Source of the DNA: Nitrosomonas sp. Nm166 | GTDB taxonomy: Bacteria; Pseudomonadota; Gammaproteobacteria; Burkholderiales; Nitrosomonadaceae | Direction: 5' to 3' | Length of the DNA stretch: 64,000 nucleotides | Assembly (NCBI RefSeq): GCF_900112825.1 | Contig: NZ_FONE01000007.1 | Coordinates: 1-64,000, forward strand | Made by a program: the position numbers and the translations under genes | Notes under the pieces: model-generated | Told to the model about the DNA's origin: nothing | Seen by the model: the letters and a program-made list of their open reading frames with translations, nothing else | Databases searched by the model: none | In this document: in pieces, positions 35,522 to 43,822 of the stretch | Numbering within the stretch: position 1 is the stretch's first letter | Layout: every line of letters begins with the position of its first letter

Positions 35522-38302
35522 ATGGTTGAGAACCAGAATCCCGAACAAAGAGCGCGCGATCATATCGATGCACTACTCAAGGAGGCAGGTTGGGTGGTTC
35601 AGTCGGGTAGAAAAATCGATCTTAATGATGGTATCGGTCAGGCAGTGCGCGAATATCAAACCGATCTCGGCCCAGCCGACTATGTCCTGTTCGTGAATAA
35701 AAAAGCGGTGGGCGTGATCGAGGCCAAGCGTGAGGAAGAAGGACAACGATTGACCTCCCATGAAGCGCAAACCGAAGGCTATGCTTCGGCGCGGTTGAAA
35801 TGGATCAACCATACGATGCGATTGCCATTTTTGTATGAGAGCACCGGCATCGTTACGCGCTTTACCGATAGCCGCGATCCCAAGCCACGTTCGCGTGAAG
35901 TGTTCAACTTTCATCGCCCGGAAACGCTCAAGGATTGGATAACGCAAGATGCCAGCTTGCGCCAGCGCCTGCAACAAATACCACCGCTTAATCCCGATCA
36001 ATTGCCAGCCAGTGCATTATGCTTGCGCGATTGCCAGGAAGCCGCCATTGCCAGGCTGGAAGATTCATTCCGGGCAGGCCGTCCGCGCGCGTTGATTCAG
36101 ATGGCGACTGGCGCAGGCAAGACTTACACCGCCATCACCGCCATGTACCGGCTGCTCAAATATGCAGATGCCCAGCGTATTTTGTTTCTGGTCGATACCC
36201 GCAATCTTGGCGAGCAAGCCGAACAGGAAATGATGTCGTATTTGCCGCTCGACGATAATCGCAAATTTACCGAGATTTACGCCACGCAACGCTTGAAGTC
36301 TTCGTATATTCCAGGTAACAGCGTGGTTTGCATCAGCACCATCCAGCGGCTGTATTCCATCCTCAAAGGCGTCGATCTGGATGAAGCCGTGGAAGCGATC
36401 AATCCGGCGGAACTGGCACAACCCAAAGCGCCACTTCCAGTGGTTTACAATGACAAGGTGCCGCCGGAATTTTTCGATTTCATTTTTATCGATGAATGCC
36501 ACCGCTCGATTTACAACCTGTGGCAGCAAGTGTTGGATTATTTCGATGCCAGCCTGATCGGCCTCACCGCAACACCGGACAACCGCACCTACGGTTTTTT
36601 CAACAAAAATGTCGTCAGCGAGTACAGCCATGAAAAAGCCGTGGCGGATGGCGTCAACGTCGGCAACGAAATCTATGTGATCGACACGCAGATCACTCAG
36701 CAAGGTGCGCAAATCAGCTCGCAACAATCAGTGGAAAAACGCGAAAAGCTGACGCGCAAGAAACGCTGGGAAATGCAGGACGAAGACGAAACCTATTCCG
36801 CCAGCCAGCTGGATCGCAGCGTTGTCAATCCGGACCAGATCCGCACCGTGATTCGTGCATTTTGTGACAAATGGCCGGAAATATTCCCCAGCCGCCGCGA
36901 AGTACCGAAAACGCTGATTTTCGCCAAGACCGACAGCCATGCCGACGACATCATCCAGACCGTGCGCGAGGAATTTGCCGAAGGCAACGCCTTTTGCAAG
37001 AAACTGACCTATAAGATCGACGAAGACCCCAAGTCGGTACTGGCGCAGTTTCGCAACGATTACTATCCACGCATCGCTGTCACGGTAGACATGATCGCCA
37101 CTGGCACCGACGTGAAGCCGCTGGAATGCCTGCTGTTCATGCGCGACGTGAAAAGCCGCAATTACTTCGAGCAAATGAAAGGCCGCGGCACGCGCACGCT
37201 GGATCTGGACGATTTGAAAAAAGTCACGCCTTCCGCGGTCAGCGCCAAAACGCACTATGTCATTGTCGATGCCATCGGCGTCACCCGGTCGCTAAAAACC
37301 GCCAGTCAACCGTTGATCACCAAACCTAGCGTACCGCTGAAAGATCTGGCGATGCGCGTAATGATGGGTGCTGCCGATGAAGATACCGTCAGTTCGCTCG
37401 CTGGACGTCTGGCGCGGCTCAATAAACAACTCGACTCCGACGATCAACGCCGCATTCGCACAGCCGCAGGCATCGAACTCACGCAACTGGTAGGCCGTCT
37501 GTTTGCCGCCATCGACGCCGACAACATCGAAGTCCGAGCGCTGCAACTCGCCAAACAGCCCACCGGCACCGATCCCGGCAATGCCAAGCGCGAACAGGCG
37601 CAGCAGCAGCTGATCGGTGAAGCTGCCCGCGTCTTGAACGGCGAACTGATCGAATTGATCGACAGCATCCGTCGCGACAAGGAACAAATCATCGATCACG
37701 ACAACCTCGATATGCTGATCCGCGCCGAATGGGACAAAGACGCCGCCAGCAATGCGCAAGCGTTGACCGATGAATTCGCCGACTACCTGCGAGCGCATCA
37801 GGACCAGATCACCGCCCTGACGATTTTCTTTAGCCAGCCGTACCGCAGGCGCGAACTGAGCTTTGAGCTGATCCGTCAAGTGCTGGACAAACTGAAAGCT
37901 GACCAACCGAAACTGGCCCCATTGCGCGTCTGGCAAGCCTACCGGCAACTCGACGATTACCAAGGCGCACAACCCATCAACGAACTCACCGCACTGGTCG
38001 CGCTGATCCGCCGCGTGTGCGGCTTGGATATCCGGTTATCCACCTTCGACGATACTGTGCGGCGCAACTTCCAGAGCTGGATCATGCAACACCACGCCGG
38101 CAGCGGCGAAAAATTCAACGAAGAACAAATGCGCTGGCTGCACATGATCCGCGACCATGTCGCCAACTCGTTCCATATCGAACGCGACGACCTGGAAATG
38201 GCGCCGTTTGATGCGCAAGGTGGATTGGGGAGAATGTATCAATTGTTTGGTGCAAGGATGGATGGGTTATTGGACGAATTGAATGAAGCTTTGGTCAGGT
38301 AA
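35522..38302 (+). CDS. hsdR: Type I restriction enzyme R subunit (HsdR, EcoEI type)
   Basis: 926 residues. The N-terminal PD-(D/E)xK nuclease has Asp53 and Glu67-x-Lys69 (GVIEAK). The SF2 translocase shows MATGAGKTYTA near residue 195, FIDECHRS near 322, LTATP near 348 and QMKGRGTRT in the second lobe. The C-terminal EcoEI-type domain holds the M/S contact region. It pumps DNA and cuts it at random sites. It opens an hsdR-DUF559-hsdS-fic-hsdM operon; its stop overlaps the DUF559 start. Confidence 0.97.
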   Translation: MVENQNPEQRARDHIDALLKEAGWVVQSGRKIDLNDGIGQAVREYQTDLGPADYVLFVNKKAVGVIEAKREEEGQRLTSHEAQTEGYASARLKWINHTMRLPFLYESTGIVTRFTDSRDPKPRSREVFNFHRPETLKDWITQDASLRQRLQQIPPLNPDQLPASALCLRDCQEAAIARLEDSFRAGRPRALIQMATGAGKTYTAITAMYRLLKYADAQRILFLVDTRNLGEQAEQEMMSYLPLDDNRKFTEIYATQRLKSSYIPGNSVVCISTIQRLYSILKGVDLDEAVEAINPAELAQPKAPLPVVYNDKVPPEFFDFIFIDECHRSIYNLWQQVLDYFDASLIGLTATPDNRTYGFFNKNVVSEYSHEKAVADGVNVGNEIYVIDTQITQQGAQISSQQSVEKREKLTRKKRWEMQDEDETYSASQLDRSVVNPDQIRTVIRAFCDKWPEIFPSRREVPKTLIFAKTDSHADDIIQTVREEFAEGNAFCKKLTYKIDEDPKSVLAQFRNDYYPRIAVTVDMIATGTDVKPLECLLFMRDVKSRNYFEQMKGRGTRTLDLDDLKKVTPSAVSAKTHYVIVDAIGVTRSLKTASQPLITKPSVPLKDLAMRVMMGAADEDTVSSLAGRLARLNKQLDSDDQRRIRTAAGIELTQLVGRLFAAIDADNIEVRALQLAKQPTGTDPGNAKREQAQQQLIGEAARVLNGELIELIDSIRRDKEQIIDHDNLDMLIRAEWDKDAASNAQALTDEFADYLRAHQDQITALTIFFSQPYRRRELSFELIRQVLDKLKADQPKLAPLRVWQAYRQLDDYQGAQPINELTALVALIRRVCGLDIRLSTFDDTVRRNFQSWIMQHHAGSGEKFNEEQMRWLHMIRDHVANSFHIERDDLEMAPFDAQGGLGRMYQLFGARMDGLLDELNEALVR

Positions 38303-38661
38303 TGGAACCCTATTACAAAACGCTTAAACAGCCATCGCGCCTGCTCAGGAGCAACATGACCGACGCCGAAAATGCGCTGTGGAACCGCCTCCGCCGGAAG
38401 CAAATACAAGGCGTGCAATTCTACCGCCAAAAACCGCTGCTCGCATTCATTGTGGATTTTTATTGCCCCGTTGCAAAACTGGTGATCGAACTCGATGGCA
38501 GCCAGCATTTTGAGGCCAAACATCGAGCCAGGGATCAAGCGCGCGCTGAAGCCCTGGCGAATCTCGGCCTGAAAATATTGCGGTTCGACAACCGACAAGT
38601 GCTGCTGGAGATCGAGGCCGTGCTGGGAGTGATTGATGAAATGGTGAGGGAAAGAAAATGA
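38302..38661 (+). CDS. DUF559 endonuclease-like protein
   Basis: 119 residues. A Vsr/PD-(D/E)xK-fold protein: SNMTDAENALWNRLRRKQIQGVQFYRQKPLLAFIVDFYCPVAKLVIELDGSQHFE, in which Asp (VDFYCP), Glu-x-Asp (IELDGSQH) and a downstream RFDN are family-typical. Members often ride inside restriction or mobile loci, but their biochemical role is not established. It overlaps hsdR by 1 base and is followed by the palindromic repeat at 38663. Confidence 0.9.
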   Translation: MEPYYKTLKQPSRLLRSNMTDAENALWNRLRRKQIQGVQFYRQKPLLAFIVDFYCPVAKLVIELDGSQHFEAKHRARDQARAEALANLGLKILRFDNRQVLLEIEAVLGVIDEMVRERK

Positions 38662-38662
38662 T

Positions 38663-38747
38663 AATCCCCCTGCCCCCTTTTTCTAAGGGGGATGGATGCG
38701 GTGCTGGTTAGCTTCCCCCTTTGTAAAAGGGGGATTGAGGGGGATTT
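38663..38747 (-). repeat. Palindromic repeat element, copy A (intergenic)
   Basis: Two GC-rich hairpins, CCCCCTTTTTCTAAGGGGG and CCCCCTTTGTAAAAGGGGG, flank a 24-base centre that includes GATGCGGTGCTGGTTAGC. It is the reverse complement, nearly base for base, of the segment at 39482-39570 inside hsdS. It looks like a small non-autonomous (REP/MITE-like) element. Confidence 0.88.
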
Positions 38748-38790
38748 GCCGTGACAATGCGCTGCACAATTTGGATGAAGTGAGTATGAC

Positions 38791-40398
38791 GTGATGGATG
38801 AAATGAATTTACCTCAAGGCTGGGTCTGTTTGACTTTAGAAGATGTGGCTGATATTTATGATAATTTGCGTGAGCCAGTAAATTCAACAGAACGTGCTAA
38901 ACGACGCGGCCCATATCCATACTATGGGGCTACGGGGCAAGTTGGGTGGATTAACGACTATCGTCAGGAAGGTGAATTTGTACTTCTTGGTGAAGATGGT
39001 GCACCATTCTTTGATTGGGTAAAAGATAAAGCCTATTTAGTATCAGGGAAGTGCTGGGTCAATAATCATGCCCACGTGCTGAAAGGAAAAGAAGGCGTTT
39101 GCTCAAATCGTTACCTGCTTTACGCACTTAATCAAACTGATTATCGTGGTTATGCCAATGGTACAACGCGGCTAAAACTTACTCAGTCTGCGATGCGTCG
39201 GATACCCATTAATCTGGCCCCTACGAAGGAACAACACCGCATCGTCACAAAAATCGAAGAACTGTTTTCCGAGCTGGATAAGGGCATCGAAAGCCTGAAA
39301 ACCGCCCAGGCGCAGCTCAAAGTGTATCGCCAGGTGCTGTTGAAGCATGCTTTCGAAGGCAAGCTCACTGTGCAGTGGCGCAAAGAAAATAAAGATAAGC
39401 TCGAACCTACGGAAACTCTGCTCAAGCGCATCGAACAAGAGCGCGAACAGCGCTACCACCAACAACTGACCGAGTGGAACAAATCCCCCTCAATCCCCCT
39501 TTTACAAAGGGGGAAGCTAACCAGCACCGCATCCATCCCCCCCTTAGAAAAAGGGGAGCGAGGGGGGATTCCAAAACCCAAGCTCCCAAAAACCCTGCCG
39601 CCGCTCACCGCCGAAGAACTGGCGGAATTGCCTGAATTGCCAGAGGGATGGGCTTATTTAAGGGTAGGAACGTTAATTGAAGAACCAGTCTATGGAACCG
39701 CAAAGAAATGCGATTACGAACCTAACGGTTTGGGGGTTCTGAGAATTCCAAACATTGTATTGGGAAAAATTGATGCAACTGATTTAAAGTACGCTAAGTT
39801 CGATGATGAGGAAATTTCTGCATACAAGCTTAAAGCGGGCGATATTCTCACCATTCGTTCTAATGGTAGCGTTTCTTTAGTAGGGCGATGTGCTCTTATT
39901 TACAGTAAAGATACCGATTATCTATATGCTGGCTATTTGATAAGACTTCGACCTTTGCATCATATTGTTAATTCTGTTTATTTACTTAACATTTTTTCAT
40001 CTCACTTGGTTAGGAAACAAATTGAGCAGAAAGCAAAGTCGACTAGTGGTGTGAATAACATCAATTCAGGTGAGCTTCAGTCTTTAATAGTATCCATTTG
40101 CAACATAAACGAGCAGAATCAAATTTTAAAAGTATCCATTTGCAACATAAACGAGCAGAATCAAATTCGAGCAGAAATTGAATTATACCTATCCGAAACC
40201 GATCAACTCGACCAAACCATCACTACCGCCTTGCAACAAGCCGAAACCCTACGCCAAGCGATCCTGAAAAAAGCCTTTTCCGGCCAATTGGTGCCGCAAG
40301 ACCCGAACGACGAGCCTGCTTCCGAATTGCTGGCGCGCATCGCCGCAGAAAAAGCCATTCGCGACAACAAACCAAAAACCACAAGGACGCGAACATGA
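38791..40398 (+). CDS. hsdS: Type I restriction specificity subunit (HsdS)
   Basis: 535 residues, longer than the usual 400-450. First target-recognition domain at about 1-150, ended by NLAPTKEQHRIVTKIEELFSELDKGIESLKTAQAQLKVYRQ (conserved helical spacer). The second domain lies at about 280-450, ended by NEQNQIRAEIELYLSETDQLDQTI and the second spacer. Two insertions explain the length. Residues 231-259 (NKSPSIPLLQRGKL...KGERGG) are encoded by a palindromic repeat. A 14-residue unit, VSICNINEQNQILK, is tandemly duplicated near 433-460. Both keep the frame. The effect on specificity is unknown. Confidence 0.94.
   Translation: MMDEMNLPQGWVCLTLEDVADIYDNLREPVNSTERAKRRGPYPYYGATGQVGWINDYRQEGEFVLLGEDGAPFFDWVKDKAYLVSGKCWVNNHAHVLKGKEGVCSNRYLLYALNQTDYRGYANGTTRLKLTQSAMRRIPINLAPTKEQHRIVTKIEELFSELDKGIESLKTAQAQLKVYRQVLLKHAFEGKLTVQWRKENKDKLEPTETLLKRIEQEREQRYHQQLTEWNKSPSIPLLQRGKLTSTASIPPLEKGERGGIPKPKLPKTLPPLTAEELAELPELPEGWAYLRVGTLIEEPVYGTAKKCDYEPNGLGVLRIPNIVLGKIDATDLKYAKFDDEEISAYKLKAGDILTIRSNGSVSLVGRCALIYSKDTDYLYAGYLIRLRPLHHIVNSVYLLNIFSSHLVRKQIEQKAKSTSGVNNINSGELQSLIVSICNINEQNQILKVSICNINEQNQIRAEIELYLSETDQLDQTITTALQQAETLRQAILKKAFSGQLVPQDPNDEPASELLARIAAEKAIRDNKPKTTRTRT
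39482..39570 (+). repeat. Palindromic repeat element, copy B, inside hsdS
   Basis: This 89-base segment is the inverted copy of 38663-38747. It is translated in frame as about 29 residues in the linker between the first helical spacer and the second recognition domain of HsdS. The two copies flank 734 bases that hold the hsdS start and first recognition domain. Confidence 0.88.
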
Positions 40399-41441
40399 AT
40401 ACTATTCGTCTTTTCGCCTCACAAAATATTTTGATTTCTGCCAGCACCTCCTGGTATCTGGCCGACCTTGGTGAGTTTCGCGGCCAGCAGTTACTTTATA
40501 CGCAGCAGTCTCCGCAACGGTTGAAAACGTTACGCGAACATGCGCTGATCGAAAGCGCGGTGTCTTCCAACCGTATCGAGGGTGTATCGGTTGATCCGGC
40601 GCGGGTGCGCGAGGTGCTGGTTGCACCGAAACCGTTGTTTCGCGATCGCGACGAAGAAGAGGTGCGAGGGTATCGCGATGCCCTGAAGCTCATTCACGAA
40701 GGCGCTGTCCGCATCCCCGTGAGCGAGGCGACCATCCGCCGTTTGCATCAGTTAGCGCGCGGCCAGATCTGGGATGCTGGGCAATACAAGGAGAAAGACG
40801 GCGACATCATTGAGCGCTATGCCGATGGGCGTAAACGAGTGCGGTTTCGCCCGGTTTCTGCGGTAGGTACGCCTACTGCGATGGCAGAGTTGACTGCCGA
40901 CTGGCAGCGTTGTATGGATGAGCGCTGGATTCACCCACTGATTGCGCTGGCGGCGTTCAATCTGGATTTTCTGTGTATTCATCCTTTCCGCGATGGCAAT
41001 GGGCGTGTGTCGCGGCTGGTTCTTTTGCTTCAGTGCTACCAATCGGGTTATGAGGTGGGTCGCTACATCAGCCTGGAGCGATTGATCGAAGAAAACAATG
41101 AACGCTATTACGAGACGCTGGAGCAAAGCTCACAGGGATGGCATGAAGGTAAACACGATCCTTGGCCTTTCATCAATTATGTGCTGTCTATCCTCAAGAT
41201 GGCTTATCGCGAATTTGCCGAGAGAGTCGGTGAAATCAAAGCACCGCGCGGGTCAAAGACCGATCTGGTGTTGGCAGCTATTAATCGCTTTGAAGGAGAA
41301 TTTACGGTTGCTCAGGTGGAACAGGCTTGTCCCGGTGTAAGTAGGGACATGGTGCGCCGTGTTTTGCGCGAGCTGCGAAATGCAAACGGCATCGAATGCC
41401 ATGGCCGAGGGCCTGCGGCAAGGTGGAAAAAGAAAGGGTAA
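40395..41441 (+). CDS. Fic-family AMPylating protein with C-terminal winged helix
   Basis: 348 residues. The Fic motif is complete: HPFRDGNGRVSR near residues 196-207. An N-terminal inhibitory helix, SAVSSNRIEGVSV near 53-65, carries the S-x-x-x-E-G type motif of class II Fic proteins, so the enzyme should be auto-inhibited. The N-terminus (SWYLADLGEFRGQQLLY) is the Fic_N domain. The last 60 residues form a winged helix (FTVAQVEQACPGVSRDMVRRVLRELRNANGIECHG). It overlaps hsdS by 4 bases. The target could be HsdM, HsdR or another host protein; not determinable here. Confidence 0.93.
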   Translation: MNTIRLFASQNILISASTSWYLADLGEFRGQQLLYTQQSPQRLKTLREHALIESAVSSNRIEGVSVDPARVREVLVAPKPLFRDRDEEEVRGYRDALKLIHEGAVRIPVSEATIRRLHQLARGQIWDAGQYKEKDGDIIERYADGRKRVRFRPVSAVGTPTAMAELTADWQRCMDERWIHPLIALAAFNLDFLCIHPFRDGNGRVSRLVLLLQCYQSGYEVGRYISLERLIEENNERYYETLEQSSQGWHEGKHDPWPFINYVLSILKMAYREFAERVGEIKAPRGSKTDLVLAAINRFEGEFTVAQVEQACPGVSRDMVRRVLRELRNANGIECHGRGPAARWKKKG

Positions 41442-41479
41442 TTACCCTTTAGTAAGGGTAATAAAGAGGGTAATAAAGA
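41433..41479 (+). promoter_or_regulatory. Palindrome plus direct repeats at fic-hsdM junction (candidate operator)
   Basis: AAAGGGTAATTACCCTTT at 41433-41450 is a perfect 18-bp palindrome covering the fic stop codon. It is followed by two copies of GGGTAATAAAGA (41456-41467 and 41468-41479), the last one touching the hsdM ATG. The half-site AGGGTAAT thus occurs four times in 47 bases. This is the arrangement of an operator, possibly bound by the winged helix of the Fic protein. Confidence 0.6.
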
Positions 41480-42953
41480 TGAACACAACCATATCCATTG
41501 TTTCCAAAGTCTGGAGTTTCTGCACCACGCTGCGCGATGACGGCGTGGGTTATGGCGATTACCTGGAGCAGTTGACGTATTTGATTTTTCTCAAAATGGC
41601 GGATGAATACAGCCAGCCGCCATACAACCGCAAGGTGGGCATTCCGGCGGAATATAATGGCAAAGCCTCAGAACTAAGCGCGGCGCGGAATTGGAAGTGC
41701 ATTACGTGACGCTGTTGATGGAGCTGGGCAAGCTGCCGGGTATGCTGGGGCAGATTTTCACCAAGGCGCAGAACAAGATTCAAGATCCGGCCAAGCTGTA
41801 CCGGCTGATCGACATGGTGAACGAAACGCAGTGGGTGACCATGGGTGCGGATGTCAAGGGCGATATTTACGAGGGGCTGCTGGAGCGCAATGCGGAAGAT
41901 ACCAAGTCCGGCGCGGGACAATACTTTACACCGCGCGCCTTGATCAAGGCGATGGTGGCGTGCATCCGGCCGGAGCCTAGCAAGACCATTGCCGATCCAG
42001 CGTGCGGTACCGGCGGCTTCTTTTTGGGAGCGTACGATTTTCTGGTAGCCGAGCATGCGATGGATAAGATGCAAAAAGCGTTTCTCAAGCGCAATACATT
42101 TTATGGTAACGAGATTGTCGCCAATACGCGCCGTCTCGCATTGATGAATATGTTTTTGCACAATATCGGCGAAATTGATGGCGACAGTATGATTTCCTCC
42201 ACTGATTCGTTGGTGGCCGATTCCGGTAGGCGATTTGATTATGTACTGGCGAATCCGCCATTTGGCAAGAAAAGCACGATGAGCTTCACGAACGAGGAAG
42301 GCGGGCAGGAAAAAGACGAGCTAACCTACAACCGCCAGGATTTCTGGGCGACCACATCGAACAAGCAGCTCAATTTCGTGCAGCATATCCGCACCATGCT
42401 GAAAACCACCGGCAAAGCCGCCGTGGTGGTGCCGGATAATGTACTGTTCGAAGGTGGCGCGGGTGAAACCGTACGAAAGAAACTGCTTGAAACCACCAAT
42501 CTGCATACGATTTTGCGACTGCCTACCGGTATTTTTTATGCTCACGGCGTGAAAGCGAATGTGCTGTTTTTCGATAACCGAGAAGCTAATAAAGAGCCGT
42601 GGACTAAAGAAGTATGGTATTACGATTACCGCACCAACATCCACCATACGCTCAAAAAGAAACCGTTGCGCTTTGACGATTTGCAGGGTTTTATTACCTG
42701 CTACAATCCGCAGAACCGCCATCAGCGCCAGGAAACCTGGAACGAACAAAACCCGGAAGGCCGCTGGCGTAAATACAACTTTGATCAAATCATGGCGCGT
42801 GATAAAACCAGCCTGGATATTTTCTGGATCAAGGATAAAAGCTTGTCCGATCTGGACAGCTTGCCGGAACCGGATGAGCTAGTGAGTGAAATTATCGAGA
42901 ATTTGGAAGCTGGATTGAATAGTTTCAGAGATATTGCTATGAAGTTGGAATAA
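41479..42953 (+). pseudogene. hsdM: Type I methyltransferase subunit (HsdM), frameshifted
   Basis: The first frame, from ATG 41479, reads MNTTISIVSKVWSFC...YNGKASELSAARNWKCIT and stops at 41709. The second frame picks up the expected sequence GAELEVHYVTLLMELGKLPGMLGQIF at about 41680 and runs to 42953. Joined, they give a normal HsdM of about 490 residues with SAM motif DPACGTGGFFLGAYDF and catalytic NPPFG. An extra GC dinucleotide in AGCGCGGCGCGG near 41675-41690 explains the shift. It could be a true mutation, a phase-variable tract or a sequencing error. Without HsdM the system could neither modify nor restrict. Confidence 0.88.
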
Positions 42954-42974
42954 TAGACTGGATAGCCCAATTTT

Positions 42975-43736
42975 ATGAATACACCCATCAATCAACCCAT
43001 ACACAAGCCTAATATTCTATTTCGCGGATTTGCGATTGCTTATGCACTATTTGCTTATGGCGTAGGTTCTGCAGCACTGTTCTGGCTCTTCCTTGCGTCC
43101 ATTGGTATGGCGCCTTATTCATTATCTGACGTTAAAACCGATAATCTGCTTGCTGCCCTATTTATCAATTCCTTTCTGGTATTTTTGTTTGGCTTACAAC
43201 ACACGATGATGGCCAGAAAGAGTTTCAAACAAAAATGGATCCGGATTATCCCCGCTCATCTGGAACGATCAACATTCGTTTTAGCTGCAGGAATAGTGAT
43301 GGGGTTAATGCTTTGGTATTGGCAAACGCTCCCCGGTATTGTATGGTCAATTGAACATCAATACGTAAGGCTTGTGGTATTCAGTCTGGCTTTCTTTGGC
43401 ATGGCCTATGTATTGTTCGCAACGCTCGTTGCCAATTACTTCGAACTTCTGGGCTTACGCCAAGCGTGGTTATATGCAACAGGCAGACCCTACACACCGG
43501 TGGATTTTAAGAGACGGTGGGTTTATAGATATAGCCGCCATCCCATGATGTTAGGGTTATTGATCATCTTCTGGTCAACTCCTGATATGTCGATTACTCG
43601 ATTTGTATTAGCCGTACTTCTAACTATTTATTTGCTTGTTGGAATTCGGTTTGAAGAACATAGCTTGATTCAGGAATTTGGAGAAAAATATCAAGACTTC
43701 AAGAGTGAAGTCGGCATATTTTTCACCTTTCGTTAA
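42975..43736 (+). CDS. Methanethiol S-methyltransferase-like membrane protein (MddA/NnrU-like)
   Basis: 253 residues with about five membrane segments. The C-terminus holds the signature of the isoprenylcysteine-type methyltransferase fold: YTPVDFKRRWVYRYSRHPMMLGLLIIFW, then VGIRFEEHSLIQEFGEKYQDFKSEV. Length and the FGLQHTMMARKSFK motif fit MddA, which methylates methanethiol to dimethyl sulfide with SAM. The distinction from uncharacterised relatives cannot be made by eye. It stands alone, just after hsdM. Confidence 0.8.
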   Translation: MNTPINQPIHKPNILFRGFAIAYALFAYGVGSAALFWLFLASIGMAPYSLSDVKTDNLLAALFINSFLVFLFGLQHTMMARKSFKQKWIRIIPAHLERSTFVLAAGIVMGLMLWYWQTLPGIVWSIEHQYVRLVVFSLAFFGMAYVLFATLVANYFELLGLRQAWLYATGRPYTPVDFKRRWVYRYSRHPMMLGLLIIFWSTPDMSITRFVLAVLLTIYLLVGIRFEEHSLIQEFGEKYQDFKSEVGIFFTFR

Positions 43737-43822
43737 AAAGATAGCTCTGCGGGAAATAGCTAAGTTCGGTTGAGAACTTTCGGTATCGCTTCGTCCAGGC
43801 GCTTGCATGCCTACAAGAACTG

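Noticed and set aside
36065-37972. Long minus-strand frames opposite hsdR (up to 226 codons)
   Set aside because: HsdR motifs on the plus strand are complete; the opposite frames are composition effects.
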